DNA of 64,000 nt from Pectinophora gossypiella (Eukaryota > Arthropoda > Insecta > Lepidoptera > Gelechiidae). Positions 1 to 11,613 of the stretch are shown piece by piece. The stretch covers positions 15,252,001 through 15,316,000 of the forward strand of contig NC_065408.1 in the NCBI RefSeq assembly GCF_024362695.1, given 5' to 3'. A model generated the notes under the pieces. The model was not told the origin of the DNA. It worked only from the letters and a program-made list of their open reading frames with translations, and ran no database searches. Each line of letters opens with the position of its first letter. Position 1 is the stretch's first letter. Both the position numbers and the translations under genes were made by a program.

Positions 1-95
1 GCTCGACCATTGTAGACGGCGATACGGCTCACCACCTTGTTGGTCTAACAGAAAGCTCGGTGATGCATAGATAGTTCATCTTGCGATGGATGTAC
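1..95 (+). repeat. Dispersed repeat, TAGACGGCGATACGGCTC family
   Basis: GCTCGACCATTGTAGACGGC, then TGTTGGTCTAACAGAAAGCT. Other copies: 2146-2257, 14040-14175 and 20258-20400 (all inverted) and 58278-58365 (direct). Class unknown. Confidence 0.7.
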
Positions 96-119
96 AATCA
101 AAGAGAGTAATTTCAGTCA

Positions 120-300
120 CTGAGCCCAGCGAATTATTTTCAAACAGTGGTGAAACCAGAAGATTTTTGAATTTACGTCATTTCGCAAGGTGTTATGGCT
201 GAGGCTGAGGAGAAGAAATGACAAGAAACTGCAACAGCAACACATCTTTTAAATCAATGAGGGTATACATTTCAAGTTATTTAATAACTAGAGGAACAAT
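120..300 (+). repeat. Repeat shared with 35640-35780
   Basis: TTATGGCTGAGGCTGAGGAG, GAAATGACAAGAAACTGCAA and TTAATAACTAGAGGA match the later copy in direct orientation. Class unknown. Confidence 0.65.
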
Positions 301-407
301 TCAATACCAGACATTTTTATCATTTAGGTAATCATTAATCTTATAATAATCTTTTTTACATAAATAAATAATTTAAAATATTATCTGGTATTAAATTATG
401 AACCATT

Positions 408-545
408 AGTTGTCATAATTATAAAATGTATATTTTTGTAGGTGTTTTTGGTCTATTACAAAAACGACATGTAACCAGGAGGTCTTAAGTGCAACCAGTT
501 AATTTATTACTTTGCAAGAAACTGATTGGACTTTTGCAGCTTATC
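408..545 (+). repeat. Repeat shared, inverted, with 62467-62605
   Basis: TAGTTGTCATAATTATAAAA, CGACATGTAACCAGGAGGTC, TTTGCAAGAAACTGATTGGA recur as the reverse complement near the right end of the window. Confidence 0.7.
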
Positions 546-2145
546 GTACCCCTGACTATTACAATTGGATATTATCGTAAGATCACGTTGTTTTGTATGT
601 AAAACTACAGAATTCGAGATCCAAAGTTGTTCCCCAATCAACATGTTTTTGCATTCAAAATGCAGTTATATCTCGTGTTATGGACCGGTTCGACGGAAGT
701 ACGGGCAAAACATGAATGAAGTGACGCAAGTTGCAGTGTGGGCAGTGGTCTGTGGGTCAGTACAATACCCACTTAGGAAAAGACGTTTAAGCTATATGCA
801 AACAGAGTTCCACCTAAGACGGGAAGACAACGAATGAACTTAGGCGATTAAGGCACGGTAGCCAAGAGACGTTTTCCGGTCGGATCTGATATGCTTGATG
901 TTTGAGGTATGCGAGTAAATAGTAGATGAGACTTGCACAGGACCGAAAAAAATACGCGAAAGATTAGTTAGTAGTTGGAGGCCTATCCTGAAGGGCTAAC
1001 ATGTGATAAAATTTTATCACAGTCACTTTATCGATTTTGACGAAATAATTATGTCGGTTTATCGATTGGTGGTTATGGATGTCGTTCTGTCAAAACATGA
1101 ACAAAATCACGTGTCACGCATGTTTGGGAAAAAAACAAGCTTATCAATTTCGACAAGATATCTATCGATAATTTTACCACGTTGCGCATATTAGCCCTAC
1201 TGGGCATGATCGCGGACCAGCTCGACTGATGCTACGTGAGTCATTGCTGCGCCATCTCCGGTGGGGAGGTGCCTCTGCCTCTGCTGGTCTCGACCAGGCC
1301 GACTTACGTACTTACCAAATATTTCTAACTCTGGTTTGTACTGTTTACTAACATGTAAGATATACTAACCCTATGAGTCTTTATACTTGAATAAATAAAT
1401 TATTATTATTATATATACCCAGCAGTGGTTGCATACACGCTGAGTAGATAGTAGATAAACGCAAAGTTCCGGGTCGGGAAACTTTGTAGCGTTTTTCAAA
1501 AATATTCGTGGCGACACACGGTGGGCTGGAAATCGGATTTTTATCGGGTTCGAAACTTAAGGATTTCAATTCGGGTGTCAATGTTATGTACCGTTATCCG
1601 ATGAGTACTCAACGGAAGTGATGCTTACGCCGGGAGCAACAAACCCTGCATTACCGTGTTGGGCTGAAAAAATGTGAATGCCATCGAAACGAAAAGAAGA
1701 AGAAAAAGTGATAGCCAGCAAAAGGAATACCCGGCAAAAAGCAAACTCTAAATTCAAATTTCTAAGCCGATTTTCGGCCCAACTTTGTGCGCGGCGCATT
1801 TTCGTACAAACTCGGCTGTGCGTCGCAAAACGAACGCGATACCGCATCTGTGTGTTGCGAACTTTATTTTTGACATCTATTACACAAATATATTAATTTA
1901 ACGACATGTGGGCCTACTACTTGGTTACGATATGTCTCCAAATGAAGGAGATAGCCATCTCTTTCCGGTAATTACGAACCACTTACGATAAAAATGTCAC
2001 ATTATTCCATATTTAGGCGAATTTTATCGACTTTAGATATCTGATATTTAAGATTCTATTATGCAAATAAATTAAACACGTGTATAGAAAAATAGATTTA
2101 TACCAACATAGCATCACATAAGCTCACGACTATAACCAGTAGGGT
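546..2145. other. No supported gene
   Basis: Holds two anonymous frames: 565-837, and a GC-richer stretch at about 1570-1870 open on both strands (1584-1847 minus, 1678-1896 plus) that I do not recognise. Position 1200-1300 is GC-rich repeat-like DNA. Nothing else. Confidence 0.5.
565..837 (+). pseudogene. Anonymous 90-codon ORF, possibly decayed transposase
   Basis: The translation has two Cys pairs early (SRCFVC; SCSPINMFLHSKCSYISCYG) followed by MNEVTQVAVWAVVCGSVQYP. The N-x-V-x-x-A-V-W-x-x-x-x-G-S stretch loosely recalls the segment after the zinc-binding N-terminus in insect Mutator-like transposase relatives. No flanking coding continues it and no terminal repeats were assigned. It may equally be a chance ORF. 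Confidence 0.2.
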
Positions 2146-2257
2146 AGGCAAAGATGAACTTAGTACCCAAACCTCACTGAGCTTTCTGTTAGACCGACGT
2201 GATAGGTGGTGATCCGTATCGCCGTCTATAATGGTCGAGCCAACTGTGTTAGTGAAA
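2146..2257 (-). repeat. Dispersed repeat, same family, inverted
   Basis: GAGCTTTCTGTTAGACCGAC, GTATCGCCGTCTATAATGGT; homology to the 14040 and 20258 copies continues into CTG(T/C)GTTAGTGAAAA. Confidence 0.75.
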
Positions 2258-2369
2258 ATTGCAATTAAGATAAATTAATATCTCATTAGTGCAAGTTCTG
2301 TAGCGAAACTCGAAATAGATCTATTATGACTTAAAATGTCAATTCCAAATGGCTTTTCGAAAGTCTTGA

Positions 2370-2500
2370 TAGTACCCTAACCATAGAATAAGAAACAATA
2401 CTACGTATAGAACGGCAACTCTTTGCTCCCCACCTGCGTCTGAGCTAGTTTTACCTCACCCCCTCTCGGAGTTTAGTCTTCAATCGTATGGCGTCAGACG
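2370..2500 (+). repeat. Dispersed repeat, AACGGCAACTC / ACCTCACCCCC family
   Basis: ACTACGTATAGAACGGCAAC, TTTACCTCACCCCCTCTCGG, GTCTTCAATCGTATGGCG. Related: 8045-8125 and 28632-28705 (inverted), 48470-48600 and 60705-60815 (direct). Confidence 0.7.
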
Positions 2501-2519
2501 ACACACACGAAATGCGCGT

Positions 2520-2667
2520 GTACGGTCACGAGCATTAATATGTATACACTTTGGTACCATGTCACATTAAAATTTTTGACAAATTGAACTGTAAGTCTTA
2601 CTAAATGTCAAATATGTTAGTGCGACAGAGTCCTAAAGTGGGTAGATTATATTGCTAGTGACTGTAC
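2520..2667. mobile_element. 148-bp MITE with GTACGGTCACGAGCA ends
   Basis: The first 15 bases (GTACGGTCACGAGCA) and the reverse complement of the last 15 agree apart from a few substitutions. The interior carries ATGTCACATTAAAATTTTTG and CCTAAAGTGGGTA. Same length as the copy at 17057. Confidence 0.8.
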
Positions 2668-2996
2668 GATAACGTCAAAGTGTGGTAAAACGAGGTTGTT
2701 TGTATGTAGTGTCTGGGGTGTGTCCTAACTACATGCACCCATTTATGTTACCAGCTGTTTTAGGAACCAAGGCCAAAATCCAATTTGCGCAAAGCATGTT
2801 TACTTCTTTAGAAAATGCAACAAGTATTTCTTCAAACATTTTCATGTAACTGATGTGAATGAGCGTGCCAAGCCCAAACGAACAAGGTCGGCGAAATTGT
2901 TTACATTTCTGCACTCTCCCGGCGTACTTTCCTCTGTGCATGTGACAATGATTATTTTCATTTATTTTTAGTATTCATTATTTCTATGTAACAGCT

Positions 2997-3237
2997 TACG
3001 AGGTCTAGTAGTTAGAGCGTCAGGCTTACGATCTGGAGGTCCAGATTCGACTCCGATGGGGACATTGTCAAAGTCACTTTGTGAGACTGTCCTTTGTGTC
3101 GTACGGACATTGGAGACTTGAATCACCTGATTGTCCAGAATAGTAAGATGATTTCGTGCTTGGGAGGGCACGTTAAGCCGTTGGTTCCGACTATTAGCTG
3201 TAAAACTCCACCAACCCGCAATGGAGCAGCGTAGAGT
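2997..3237 (+). mobile_element. tRNA-derived SINE (family 2)
   Basis: Head GAGGTCTAGTAGTTAGAGCG with GTCCAGATTCGACTCCGATG; body ACTGTCCTTTGTGTCGTACG, GGGCACGTTAAGCCGTTGG and CACCAACCCGCAATGGAGC. Confidence 0.8.
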
Positions 3238-4180
3238 ATGGTCTAGAGATTACCCTTCTTTCCCGAGGTTCACCTATTTAGTTCAACTGGTGGACACTTC
3301 CCCCGGCTGAAACGCTCACAAAGCCTACCCACCAAAGACGACTGAAAAAAGCCGCAGTAATGGACTTGAACAAATAAACTGCATGTCTTACCTTAAAGAA
3401 GAGAGCGTTCCATTGGGAAAGTAATCTCTGCACTGCCCTACCAACACCTGATCTGCTTATAGTCGACTAACTGATCGCAGATAAAAACGGAAAAAAAAAC
3501 TGGTGGACCACGGGAAAACATATTCTTCCGTGGTCCACCTTTGAGCACACAATCTTTTTGATCTTTAATAATATGATGATGATGGAAGCGGTCAGGTACG
3601 CAGGATATATTAAGGTGCGCAGACGTTCGCGCAAAACGCAGGCGCACACACTCGTCTTACCCCTCCTTGCTTCAGTGGAAATAATAATATAATATTGCAC
3701 TGTGATGGAATATTTTCAAGTGCACTATCTCTATAATATTTTTCAACAACTTTCAACGTATTGTTTCTTTGGGTGACAGATTTTTTTACTACATCACCTG
3801 ATGATAAGTAATGATGTTGAGTGAGTTAATTCAGTCTGTCTTTAATATTTCTACTTTTTGTCATTCTTTTCTCGGTGCATGCGACTTTGGCATCTTTATT
3901 TTTAGAGTGAAATATGAATTTGGAGCAAGTGTTAATAGACAGTCGAGCAATAAATGTTACGATGATTCAATACTGAGAACTACCCCAAAATAACTTCTCA
4001 TCGTCACAAATATTCCGCTTCAAATGCTCTCGAAACAAAATACCGAAGATTCGAGACAAAATACCCCAAGTAATAATATAATTTCTTAAGATATTTAAAT
4101 TTGGAAGCTTCGAAATTATTTGAAATACAGAGGTAAGCTGTTAAATAATTATCATATTTTTAACAGATATAGGATAATAA
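3238..4180. other. No supported gene
   Basis: The first ~120 bp may be a SINE extension. A CCACGGGAAAACATATTC / TTCCGTGGTCCACC inverted pair lies at about 3506-3540. The rest is featureless AT-rich DNA. Confidence 0.5.
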
Positions 4181-4275
4181 TGACATAACATAACAAACAT
4201 AACAAATACTTTATTGCACAAACAGGAAAAAACAAAATACAAAACAAAAGAGAAATAGAATGTACTTTAGAAATC
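4181..4275 (-). mobile_element. LINE 3' tail
   Basis: ATAACAAATACTTTATTGCA and AACAGGAAAAAACAAAATAC: the reverse complement of a TGCAATAAAGTATTTGTTAT tail. Confidence 0.6.
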
Positions 4276-4382
4276 GATATTAATTTACATAGATACATAA
4301 TATGTATATTATGTACAATAATATTATATAAACTGTCACTTACAATATACCTAACGGCAAAAACATAACACATAAACAGCCT

Positions 4383-4505
4383 ATATACGTCTCACAGCTG
4401 GGCACAGGCCTCCCCTCAATCAACCGGAGGGGGTATGGAGCATACTCCACCTCGCTCGTGTTTTAGTCGGGAGCAACGGCTTAACGTGTCCTCCGAAGCA
4501 CGGAA
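4383..4505 (-). mobile_element. SINE family 2 3' fragment
   Basis: TATACGTCTCACAGCTGGGC, GAGGGGGTATGGAGCATACT and CAACGGCTTAACGTGTCCTC. Confidence 0.7.
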
Positions 4506-4784
4506 CCTAACGGCAATTAAATTAAAATTCGTAAGTCGGTATAAATAATTAATAAAATAATAATTAATAAATTAAAAAGGAATAAAATATTTTGAACTTT
4601 GTGCGCATAATGCCCGAGAAATGTGTTTTCGGAGATATGTGTGCTAGTAATAAAAACCAAACCTGTCAGTCAATATCTTCAGTCTAACATGAAACGGACC
4701 AACCTATATGGACTCCTACATCGATAACGGAATACCTACCTAACGATAGGGATGATGACTAAGATTATTTTTAGCAAACAAAAC

Positions 4785-5125
4785 ATAGAACTCGTCGAGC
4801 TTGTCTGTTGGGCATGTCGTAAAATCCGACAGAGGGATTAGAGGGGCTAGTGTGGTTGTGTCCTCTAACATGATGGACTAATGTTATGGGCGATAGGCTG
4901 ATCCCTTATCACCATAAGGTTCATCATATCCAGCTTACATCGTAACAATAGTGGCTGCAAGTTGTCTTGATTACTTGTGGCTCTGCCCACCCCATTAGGG
5001 ATTACGGGCATGAGTTTATGTATGAAGTGCATTTGAGTTATTTTTACTTCAAAAATACTAAAGTACGTTGCGCAATGATACGTAATATAACGCAAGAATG
5101 ACGTGAGAGGGTGTGAGTACAACGA
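4785..5125 (+). mobile_element. Dispersed repeat, GTGGCTCTGCCCACCCCATT family
   Basis: GGGCATGTCGTAAAATCCGA, ATCATATCCAGCTTACATCG, TGGCTCTGCCCACCCCATTA and GGCATGAGTTTATGTATG. Further copies: 25550-25800, 26035-26090, 44940-45070, 54235-54425, 60610-60680. Probably a LINE 3' end. Confidence 0.65.
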
Positions 5126-5161
5126 CTTTGGACGGTTAGCTCATCGGATCCATAGTACGTA

Positions 5162-5420
5162 TCACTACATAATATAAAACAAAGTCGCTTTTTCTGTCCC
5201 TATATCCCTATGTACGCTTAAATCTATAAAACTACGCAACGGATTTTCATGCGGTTTTTTTTAATAGACAGAGTGATTCAAGAGGAAGGTTTATATGTAT
5301 AATAACATCCATTAAATAGTGGACAAATACTGTTATTTTTGAGGTTTTTAATATGTTGTCGTAAATGATTACATTTTTTCCTCAGCATTGCATCCAAGCG
5401 AAGCCGGGGCGGGTCGCTAG
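5162..5420 (+). mobile_element. Non-autonomous Helitron-like element
   Basis: Begins TCACTACATAATATAAAAC and ends GAAGCCGGGGCGGGTCGCTAG. The 5' TC, the GC-rich 3' hairpin-like stretch, the terminal CTAG, and insertion between A (5161) and T (5421) without duplication are Helitron hallmarks. The body (AAAACTACGCAACGG and the following AT-rich stretch) matches a repeat I recognise as widespread in Lepidoptera. No Rep/helicase coding. Confidence 0.75.
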
Positions 5421-5421
5421 T

Positions 5422-5801
5422 AATATTATAAAATGCGAAAGTAACTCTGTCTGTCTGTTACCTTTTCACGTTTAAACCTCTCTACCGATTAAGATGAAAT
5501 TTACTATATACTAGATGAAATTTACGAGATAGTTTAAGAGCCAGGTAAGATCAAAGGATACACTTTCATCATTCATTCATTCATTCTTTGCATCATTTTC
5601 TTTGTAACAGTCAATTTGTGTAAGTTTTCAGTCTGATGTTTTATTATTGTCACTTTGTGTGGCGTTCTTTTTTTTACTTTCTTTCTTTTTTAACTTTATC
5701 CCCTAAATCAACCCTTAAGGGATTGAAAATGGGATGGAAAATAATTCCATCGCGCGCGATAACCGAATTCCATGCGAACGTAGTCCTATACCGAAAGCTA
5801 G
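5422..5801 (+). mobile_element. Second Helitron-like fragment abutting the first
   Basis: Starts AATATTATAAAATGCGAAAG with the CTCTGTCTGTCTGTTACC segment common in insect Helitron-type repeats, and ends CCGAAAGCTAG before T. It lies directly against the 3' end of the preceding element. A 5' TC is not clear, so the start is approximate. Confidence 0.5.
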
Positions 5802-6646
5802 TTTAAAATCAAAATATTTTCAGTGTGATTTATGAGTTTACATATTTCGTGCTCCGACTTTTACAAGAAAATTACATCATTCGTGCGTGAAGCAATAGAT
5901 ATTATGCTTCACTTTTAATTTGTTTATTTTATGATGAGCATCATAATTCATAACTCAAGAAATAGCTTACATTTTGTAGTGTGGTTATTCTGTTTCTGTG
6001 AATCGTTTCATCAGTATGATGATGTCATGCATTTAATTACCTATGCAAGTAATATTTTTCATACCTACATTATGTACCTATGTACGTAAAAATGTACCTC
6101 CTTCCGAGAAACTGCAAAAAATAGTTAAACAAGATATATTTTAACAGGTATAAAATACGCGTTTGTATTTTTAAAATACTTATCCGAAAACTGTTAAATA
6201 GCCACTTGTAGGTAAGCTTATGCTTATCAAGGTTCAAACTTTCGATGATGAAATGTATTTCATAGTCTAAGCATAGGTATTTCAAAACAAATGCAATTTC
6301 AGCAGTGACAATCAGCATCAGAATTAGCTCCAAGTTTACGGTCAATCAACTAGCAGTTGTTTGCGAACCAAAACATTGGCAACAGACTGAAATATCGCCC
6401 GTGACGCATTGTACGGTGTAATGACGTCATAACGGAGCTTTTAAAAGAGCTTTCACTACAGTCGATACAATATCGCTACAAGTTCAGCTATGCAATAAGC
6501 TAGATGAACCAGTCGAAGATAAATTATAAACTGCTAATCTAGAAATAGAAGCCAGACTAAGATGATTTAAAATCAATCTCATTTTTCCTTTTGATCGGTT
6601 TATGAATTATAATTATGAATAACATAACAAACAGCATGACGTGTGA
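5802..6646. other. No supported gene
   Basis: AT-rich, only a minus-strand hydrophobic chance frame (6070-6345). I see nothing else. Confidence 0.5.
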
Positions 6647-6808
6647 CCAGGAGGGTTAAAAAGGCTACATCGAAGCAATTCATCTAAAAAAGTAATATTG
6701 TTATTTGTTTGTTTGCATTGCGCACTTACTTTCATATGCGCAAATTTCAAATAGCAATATTGTTTTTTTAGATGAATTGCTTCGATGTGGCCTTTTTAAC
6801 CTCCCAGG
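6647..6808. mobile_element. Palindromic MITE (GCAATATTG family), full copy
   Basis: Near-palindromic element: CCAGGAGGGTTAAAAAGGC at the left matches the reverse complement of the right end. Both arms carry CATCGAAGCAATTCATCTAA, and the centre holds TTGCATTGCGCACTTACTTT. Repeated at least six times in the window. Confidence 0.85.
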
Positions 6809-7009
6809 TTTATTAATGACGTCATACGTCTGTATTTATATACAACTTTAGATTTAGTGTTATTAACGTAGATTGTAATATTTTGAGTTTCAGTTTTGTA
6901 TCCTAATACTCAAAGACATAACAGACGCATTCATTCTTGGTTCCTACAGCGAATCAACGAGTTTCATTTACTAAATTGAAAGACCTTTGAAATGTAGTGT
7001 TGGAGAAGG

Positions 7010-7330
7010 ATGGGGAGAATAATTTGGACAAAAAGGGTTACTAATGAGGAAGTGCTAGTAAGAGTAAGAGAAAAGAGACAAATATTGAGAGTTGTTGATG
7101 AAAGAAGAGGCAAGATGATTCGACACTTAATAAGACACGACGAATTTATTAAAAACATCATAGAAGGGAAGCAACAACGAAAGAGAGGAAAGGGAAGACC
7201 CATAAGAGTTTACACGGAACAGATGAAAGAGAAGGTGAACGTCGTGTCTTATAAGGAAGTGAAAGAAATGACCTTGGATAGATAAGAATGGAGAATACTA
7301 CATCGACCAAAGCGTGGCTCTAAAATTAAT
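7010..7330 (+). pseudogene. LINE C-terminal fragment (RTE-like), broken by a stop
   Basis: Open frame with RVVDERRGKMIRHLIRHDEF and EGKQQRKRGKGRPIRVYTEQ, the stretch that follows the reverse transcriptase in many insect LINEs. An in-frame TAA at 7283-7285 precedes EWRILHRPKRGSKIND, which in intact relatives is the protein end; this copy is therefore dead. It is followed by AATGATGATGAA, the GATGAT tail typical of these elements. Related 3' ends occur at 14694, 34147, 56830 and 59505. RTE assignment is by recall. Confidence 0.75.
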
Positions 7331-7685
7331 GATGATGAAATTGAAAGAAAATAACATGAATTTCGTTTCGGTAGGTAATGCATTTCAAGAAAATGGATTT
7401 CTTTAATGCAATTGCCTTCATCCATTCGTTGCGTTATCCGTATCCATTACAACGATCGCTTTACACATTTCTAACAATTCCGAGTATTTATAATTGGAAT
7501 TACAGTAAGCAATTTTGGTCTCAGTGTCTTTTTCTTGGTAATTTTCTGTTTTTAATTAAAACTAAATGCTGACGTTTAGACTTACAAGTGATATATATAT
7601 AATTATGCATATACAAGAGCGCAGCTCTTAAATAAAGAGAGATCAATTTATCACAGTTTCTCATGAAATATTTCTTGCTGCGTTG

Positions 7686-7832
7686 ATCTTCTCTTCTATC
7701 GTGTGAGTTGTGAGGTGAATTACCAACCTCATCAACCCTGGTGTCAGGGTTATTATTGAGCCGCCAAATCCCCCTGAATGGCTCAAGTAACGATTATTCA
7801 CTTCATCAGTAAGTAGGGACCGGGACCAACGC
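7686..7832 (-). mobile_element. SINE family 1, 3' half
   Basis: CTATCGTGTGAGTTGTGAGG through CATCAACCCTGGTGTCAGGG to CCGGGACCAACGCC; no tRNA-like head. Confidence 0.75.
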
Positions 7833-9644
7833 CTTCAAAATATAACCTAATAAAAAAAGTTCTAAACAATATTGATGGTAATCTTTAAAATTTGCGTAAC
7901 CATCGACAGATCGCTGCGTTACAACAAAGTTAACGATATGATGAGCCCATAACACACCAGGACACTCCATACAAAACACCTCGTTTTACACAGACACTAC
8001 ACATTGAAGTTATCGTACACGTGCACCGGTGTCTGTGACGTCTGACGTCCTTTATGATGAGGGGGATTGGGTAAACCTACCTCAGCCGCTGGTGGGGAGC
8101 GGAGAGTTGCCGTTCTACATCAAAAATAGTTTATTTGCTTTAAATAGTACATCATATATAACCCGTTATTGGGACTTCCTAGTAAGCCTCATGTAAAGAC
8201 CTGTGTCAGGAAGCCCCGCTCTTCCTAATTGCTATTACAACTTTGATAGGACATATATCTATTTATTTATTTTAACAATAATAATCAACGTTTAAATAAA
8301 AGTTAAAGAGACATACTTATGAGATAAGATGTGTATGTGTGTTGTGTCTATATGGAGTTTTATTCCTTATTCTATGATCGTAATTAAGTTTTATTTAATG
8401 TATTTCGCGAAAACCGTAGTTTGCTCATCCATCACTAGCTAAAAAAATATGGAGGAGACCACCCATGACGACCTTGGAAACGATGACTGAGGAGTGCCCG
8501 TGTACAATATAAGATAAAAAACCTCAACACATGAACGCTCGTAACGAGCCATGGAAAGTAAAAGAATGAATACTTAATCCGTACGGTCTTTTTTTTTCCG
8601 GCCAAGTAGTTATTCCGGCCAAGTAGTTAATGCCATCTGCGGCAAATCTACAATAAGTCACGTCAAAAAAAAAAAGTCTTTTATCGAAGTTTTGGCATGT
8701 GTTATTTTATATATTTATTAAATCTTACTAAGTACTAACTAATACACAAGTTAGCAATGCAATGCTAAACTTTTAAAACGGTTTATCTACAGGAATGAGT
8801 CTATAAGTTTTAATAATTTGGTTACCACAATTTATAGTTTATCACAAAATATTAAGTTTTATTATTAAAATATTTAAAAGTAACAAGAATCAGTTAGTAC
8901 ACCTGCCAAATTTTAGAAATGGACATACAAAAATAATGACATTTAAATTACGGGAATTCTTTTATATATATTTGTATGCTAATAATAAGTAGCAGGATTG
9001 AGAATCTGTAATACTGGCTTAATACCATATTGTAACTCTACCTAACTATCCTAAGCGAATAAATCAATATAATAAGTCCCGGACTTAGTCTACAGTCCCG
9101 GAATCTGGAAACGAAATAAAAATTATAATAAGTAGCGTCTTTAAAAATCCAAGAGCGCTTTCAAACCAATTTTTTGACGAAGCCCCTCGCTACCTTTGCT
9201 GACATCAAAAACTCTTAATCCACAAAATTGTGTACGTATCTCTTTATCACCATTCATAAAAGTTAAAACCTACATTTGTACATCTCTTAATTTTGATGAA
9301 GGAATTGGGGCCATTCATTACACATTAAATTAGGAAAATTAGACCTTATCCAGAAGCTTTTAAAGCTTCTAATTAGTTTTATTGTGGATACATTAACATT
9401 TCGCAATTTTAACGCAAAGATTTTTTTTTATTTTTGTTTGGTTTTGATCCTTATTTACGACCGCGAGTGTACCGGTCTAAACTTAGCGCAAAATCGTTCC
9501 TATTTCTGTTGGTTAAAATTCTTAGGCCCAAGGTTAGGTTTAGCCGTTACATGTTTTCGTAAATAGGAAACTAAGAGGATGACTGTCATTCACATTACAA
9601 TACCATCATGGACTTAACCTGCGTTTTTCCTCGGATATATGCTT
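7833..9644. other. No supported gene
   Basis: A dispersed-repeat piece at 8045-8125 and a short poly-A LINE tail at 8598-8675. The remainder is AT-rich with no coding signal. Confidence 0.5.
8598..8675 (+). mobile_element. Poly-A LINE tail, short, with duplicated segment
   Basis: CCGGCCAAGTAGTTATT occurs twice in tandem before ATGCCATCTGCGGCAAATCT and CAATAAGTCACGTC plus A-run. Confidence 0.75.
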
Positions 9645-9895
9645 GGGTTTAACTGCCTAGGAACCGATATTAGGCAGCCAAATTACTAAATTTTTTGACA
9701 ACATTTTGTGGTTTTTTAAGAACGTCTAAGGCCTTGTGCTGAGGTTTTCCTTGCAGTTTCTTTCCCGTGGTTATATACTTGGGTTGTGAGAAGCTGCAGT
9801 AGTTTTAGGCAGAAGAGACGTTCATTACGTAATGATCCAAAGTATTACTACGTTACCTACTGAATAAAGATATTTTTCATTGGATCCAAAGCTTC
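9645..9895 (+). mobile_element. LINE 3' UTR, older copy
   Basis: TTAGGCAGCCAAATTACTAA, GTGAGAAGCTGCAGTAGTTT and TACTGAATAAAGATATTTTT; diverged from the 59629 family. Confidence 0.75.
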
Positions 9896-10227
9896 TTCCC
9901 TAATATAATAGATGTAGGCGTGTGGCTGAGTGAGTGATAGGTGAGTTGAGATGATTGTGTGAGAAATAGACGAGTAACATGAGTAGTACAGAAGGTATAG
10001 AGTACAGAAGGGATGCATAGACAAATGATATATTGAGTGAAGGAGTGTGAATGAGTGAGAGTGATAGAAGGAGTGAGAAAGGAAGGAGAGGAGAAAATAG
10101 CTGATGGCGGACGAAAAACGATGGTGGTGTAATACGGAGAGAATAAAATAAAAATAAGTGTTAGAACCGTACTAGACTGTTTAATTGAGCAAACCCAAAT
10201 CCCACATAGATGTCAAACTAACCGGGC

Positions 10228-10598
10228 TTTTTTTTTGACGTGACTTATTGTAGATTTGCCGCAGATGGCATTAACTACTTGGCCGGACAAATGGGGAGCG
10301 CTGAAGGCTCTCACTCGGTACAACGTTTAAGATAACAGGCCTGAGGGTGCCCAGTCGGGCGCGAACCTCGGCTCAGGGCGTCGTCTGAGAGGAAAAATAT
10401 TTGAAAGAATTAATCGACCCTAGTGGGTCGATAGCGATAAGCGCTGAATGAGGGAAATCGTCGACCATGCCGGCGGGGTCGGTATCGGGGCCCTGAAGTG
10501 TTTGGTGTCGCGAGCTGATTGGCTACCTCTATGGCTAGAGTAATCGGGTCGTCGGGATCGTATATTACGTCCTTCTCTGACCGGGCATTATACATGTT
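10228..10598 (-). mobile_element. Longest copy of the poly-A LINE tail, with ORF end
   Basis: Same family as 24193-24421 but extending further 5'. The minus strand carries an open frame (10410-10595) reading DPDDPITLAIEVANQLATP, then a basic RPRRHGRRF stretch, and stopping just before the shared 3' region. This may be the C-terminus of a retrotransposon protein; I do not recognise its clade. It ends AATAAGTCACGTCAAAAAAA. Confidence 0.75.
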
Positions 10599-11260
10599 GC
10601 TTCACCTGTTGGACAGAGTAATAAAAATATGTATAATAACATTTTTGTCATTTAACTTAAAATTAACTAAATATTAAATACACGGAGACCATAGAGAAAC
10701 ACGAGCCGGGCCACCTCCAAGATCATCACATAATATGTTATGTGATGAGTTACAAAATTGTTTAACTTCCAATCAATTTGCATAATTGAAAAATGTAATA
10801 AATTTATCAAAGCCAATTAAACAATATATCTGTCAGGAACTAATTCCAAATAACCGTATTAAATATTATGCAAACAATATTTTATCCATAAACCATTTAG
10901 TTCCAGGCCAATCAACGGAAGCAATTTATCCTTATTACGTGTCCACGTCGATAATGAATCGCTATGGATTGCCATCAATAAAATAATATGACTGATCGGT
11001 GATATTTTCAGAAAAAACATTAATAAAACCATTATCTTTAATCGGAAATTACGTAAGAAGGTGACCTTTGAGTAAAATTAAATGATGTACCTACAGTAGA
11101 GGCTCACAAATTGTCTGGACATGAGATGAACAGAAAAACTTATTAAATTGTGCTCAGTGGCAAGAAGAAATGTTTAACTGATTTTTAATTCCGGATACAA
11201 ATGTCCTTATTGTGAGCCTATTTAACGTGAATGACAGTCATATTATAACAAACAAGCATT

Positions 11261-11409
11261 CTAAAAAGGTCACATTGAAGCAATTCATCTAAAACAGCAA
11301 TATTTGTGCAATAACGTCATAGTAAGTTCGCAATGCCAACAAATGTCAAATATCAATAGTGATTTTTAGATGAATTGATGAATTGCTTCTATGTGTCCGT
11401 TTTAAACCC
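11261..11409. mobile_element. MITE, GCAATATTG family, degraded copy
   Basis: Arms AAAAAGGTCACATTGAAGC and the reverse complement at the right, with the GATGAATT portion duplicated in the right arm. Diverged from the copy at 6647. Confidence 0.7.
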
Positions 11410-11517
11410 AGTTTCAATAGATTTATCATTAGGATATCAATGCCAGAACCGACTTCACCGTACTTTTTGAAGACTGTAAATTAGTCGATCCTAAGACATT
11501 GATCCTGTGTTTTGTGC

Positions 11518-11613
11518 TTCTGTAAAAACCGGACCTGTCAAATCTTCAGGTTAGGTAAAGCGGACCCTGTGAAAATAAAACAAAAAAAACGGGATAATGC
11601 TAGGGAGATGATG
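11518..11613 (+). mobile_element. SINE family 3, 3' fragment
   Basis: CTTCTGTAAAAACCGGACCT, CAAATCTTCAGGTTAGGTAA and GGGATAATGCTAGGGAGATG. Confidence 0.7.

Noticed and set aside
1..2242. Inverted copies at 1-95 and 2146-2242 as terminal repeats of one 2.2-kb transposon
   Set aside because: Other copies of this repeat (14040, 20258) continue with homology past the supposed outer end (TTAGTGAAAA), and solitary copies occur, so two independent insertions are more likely.
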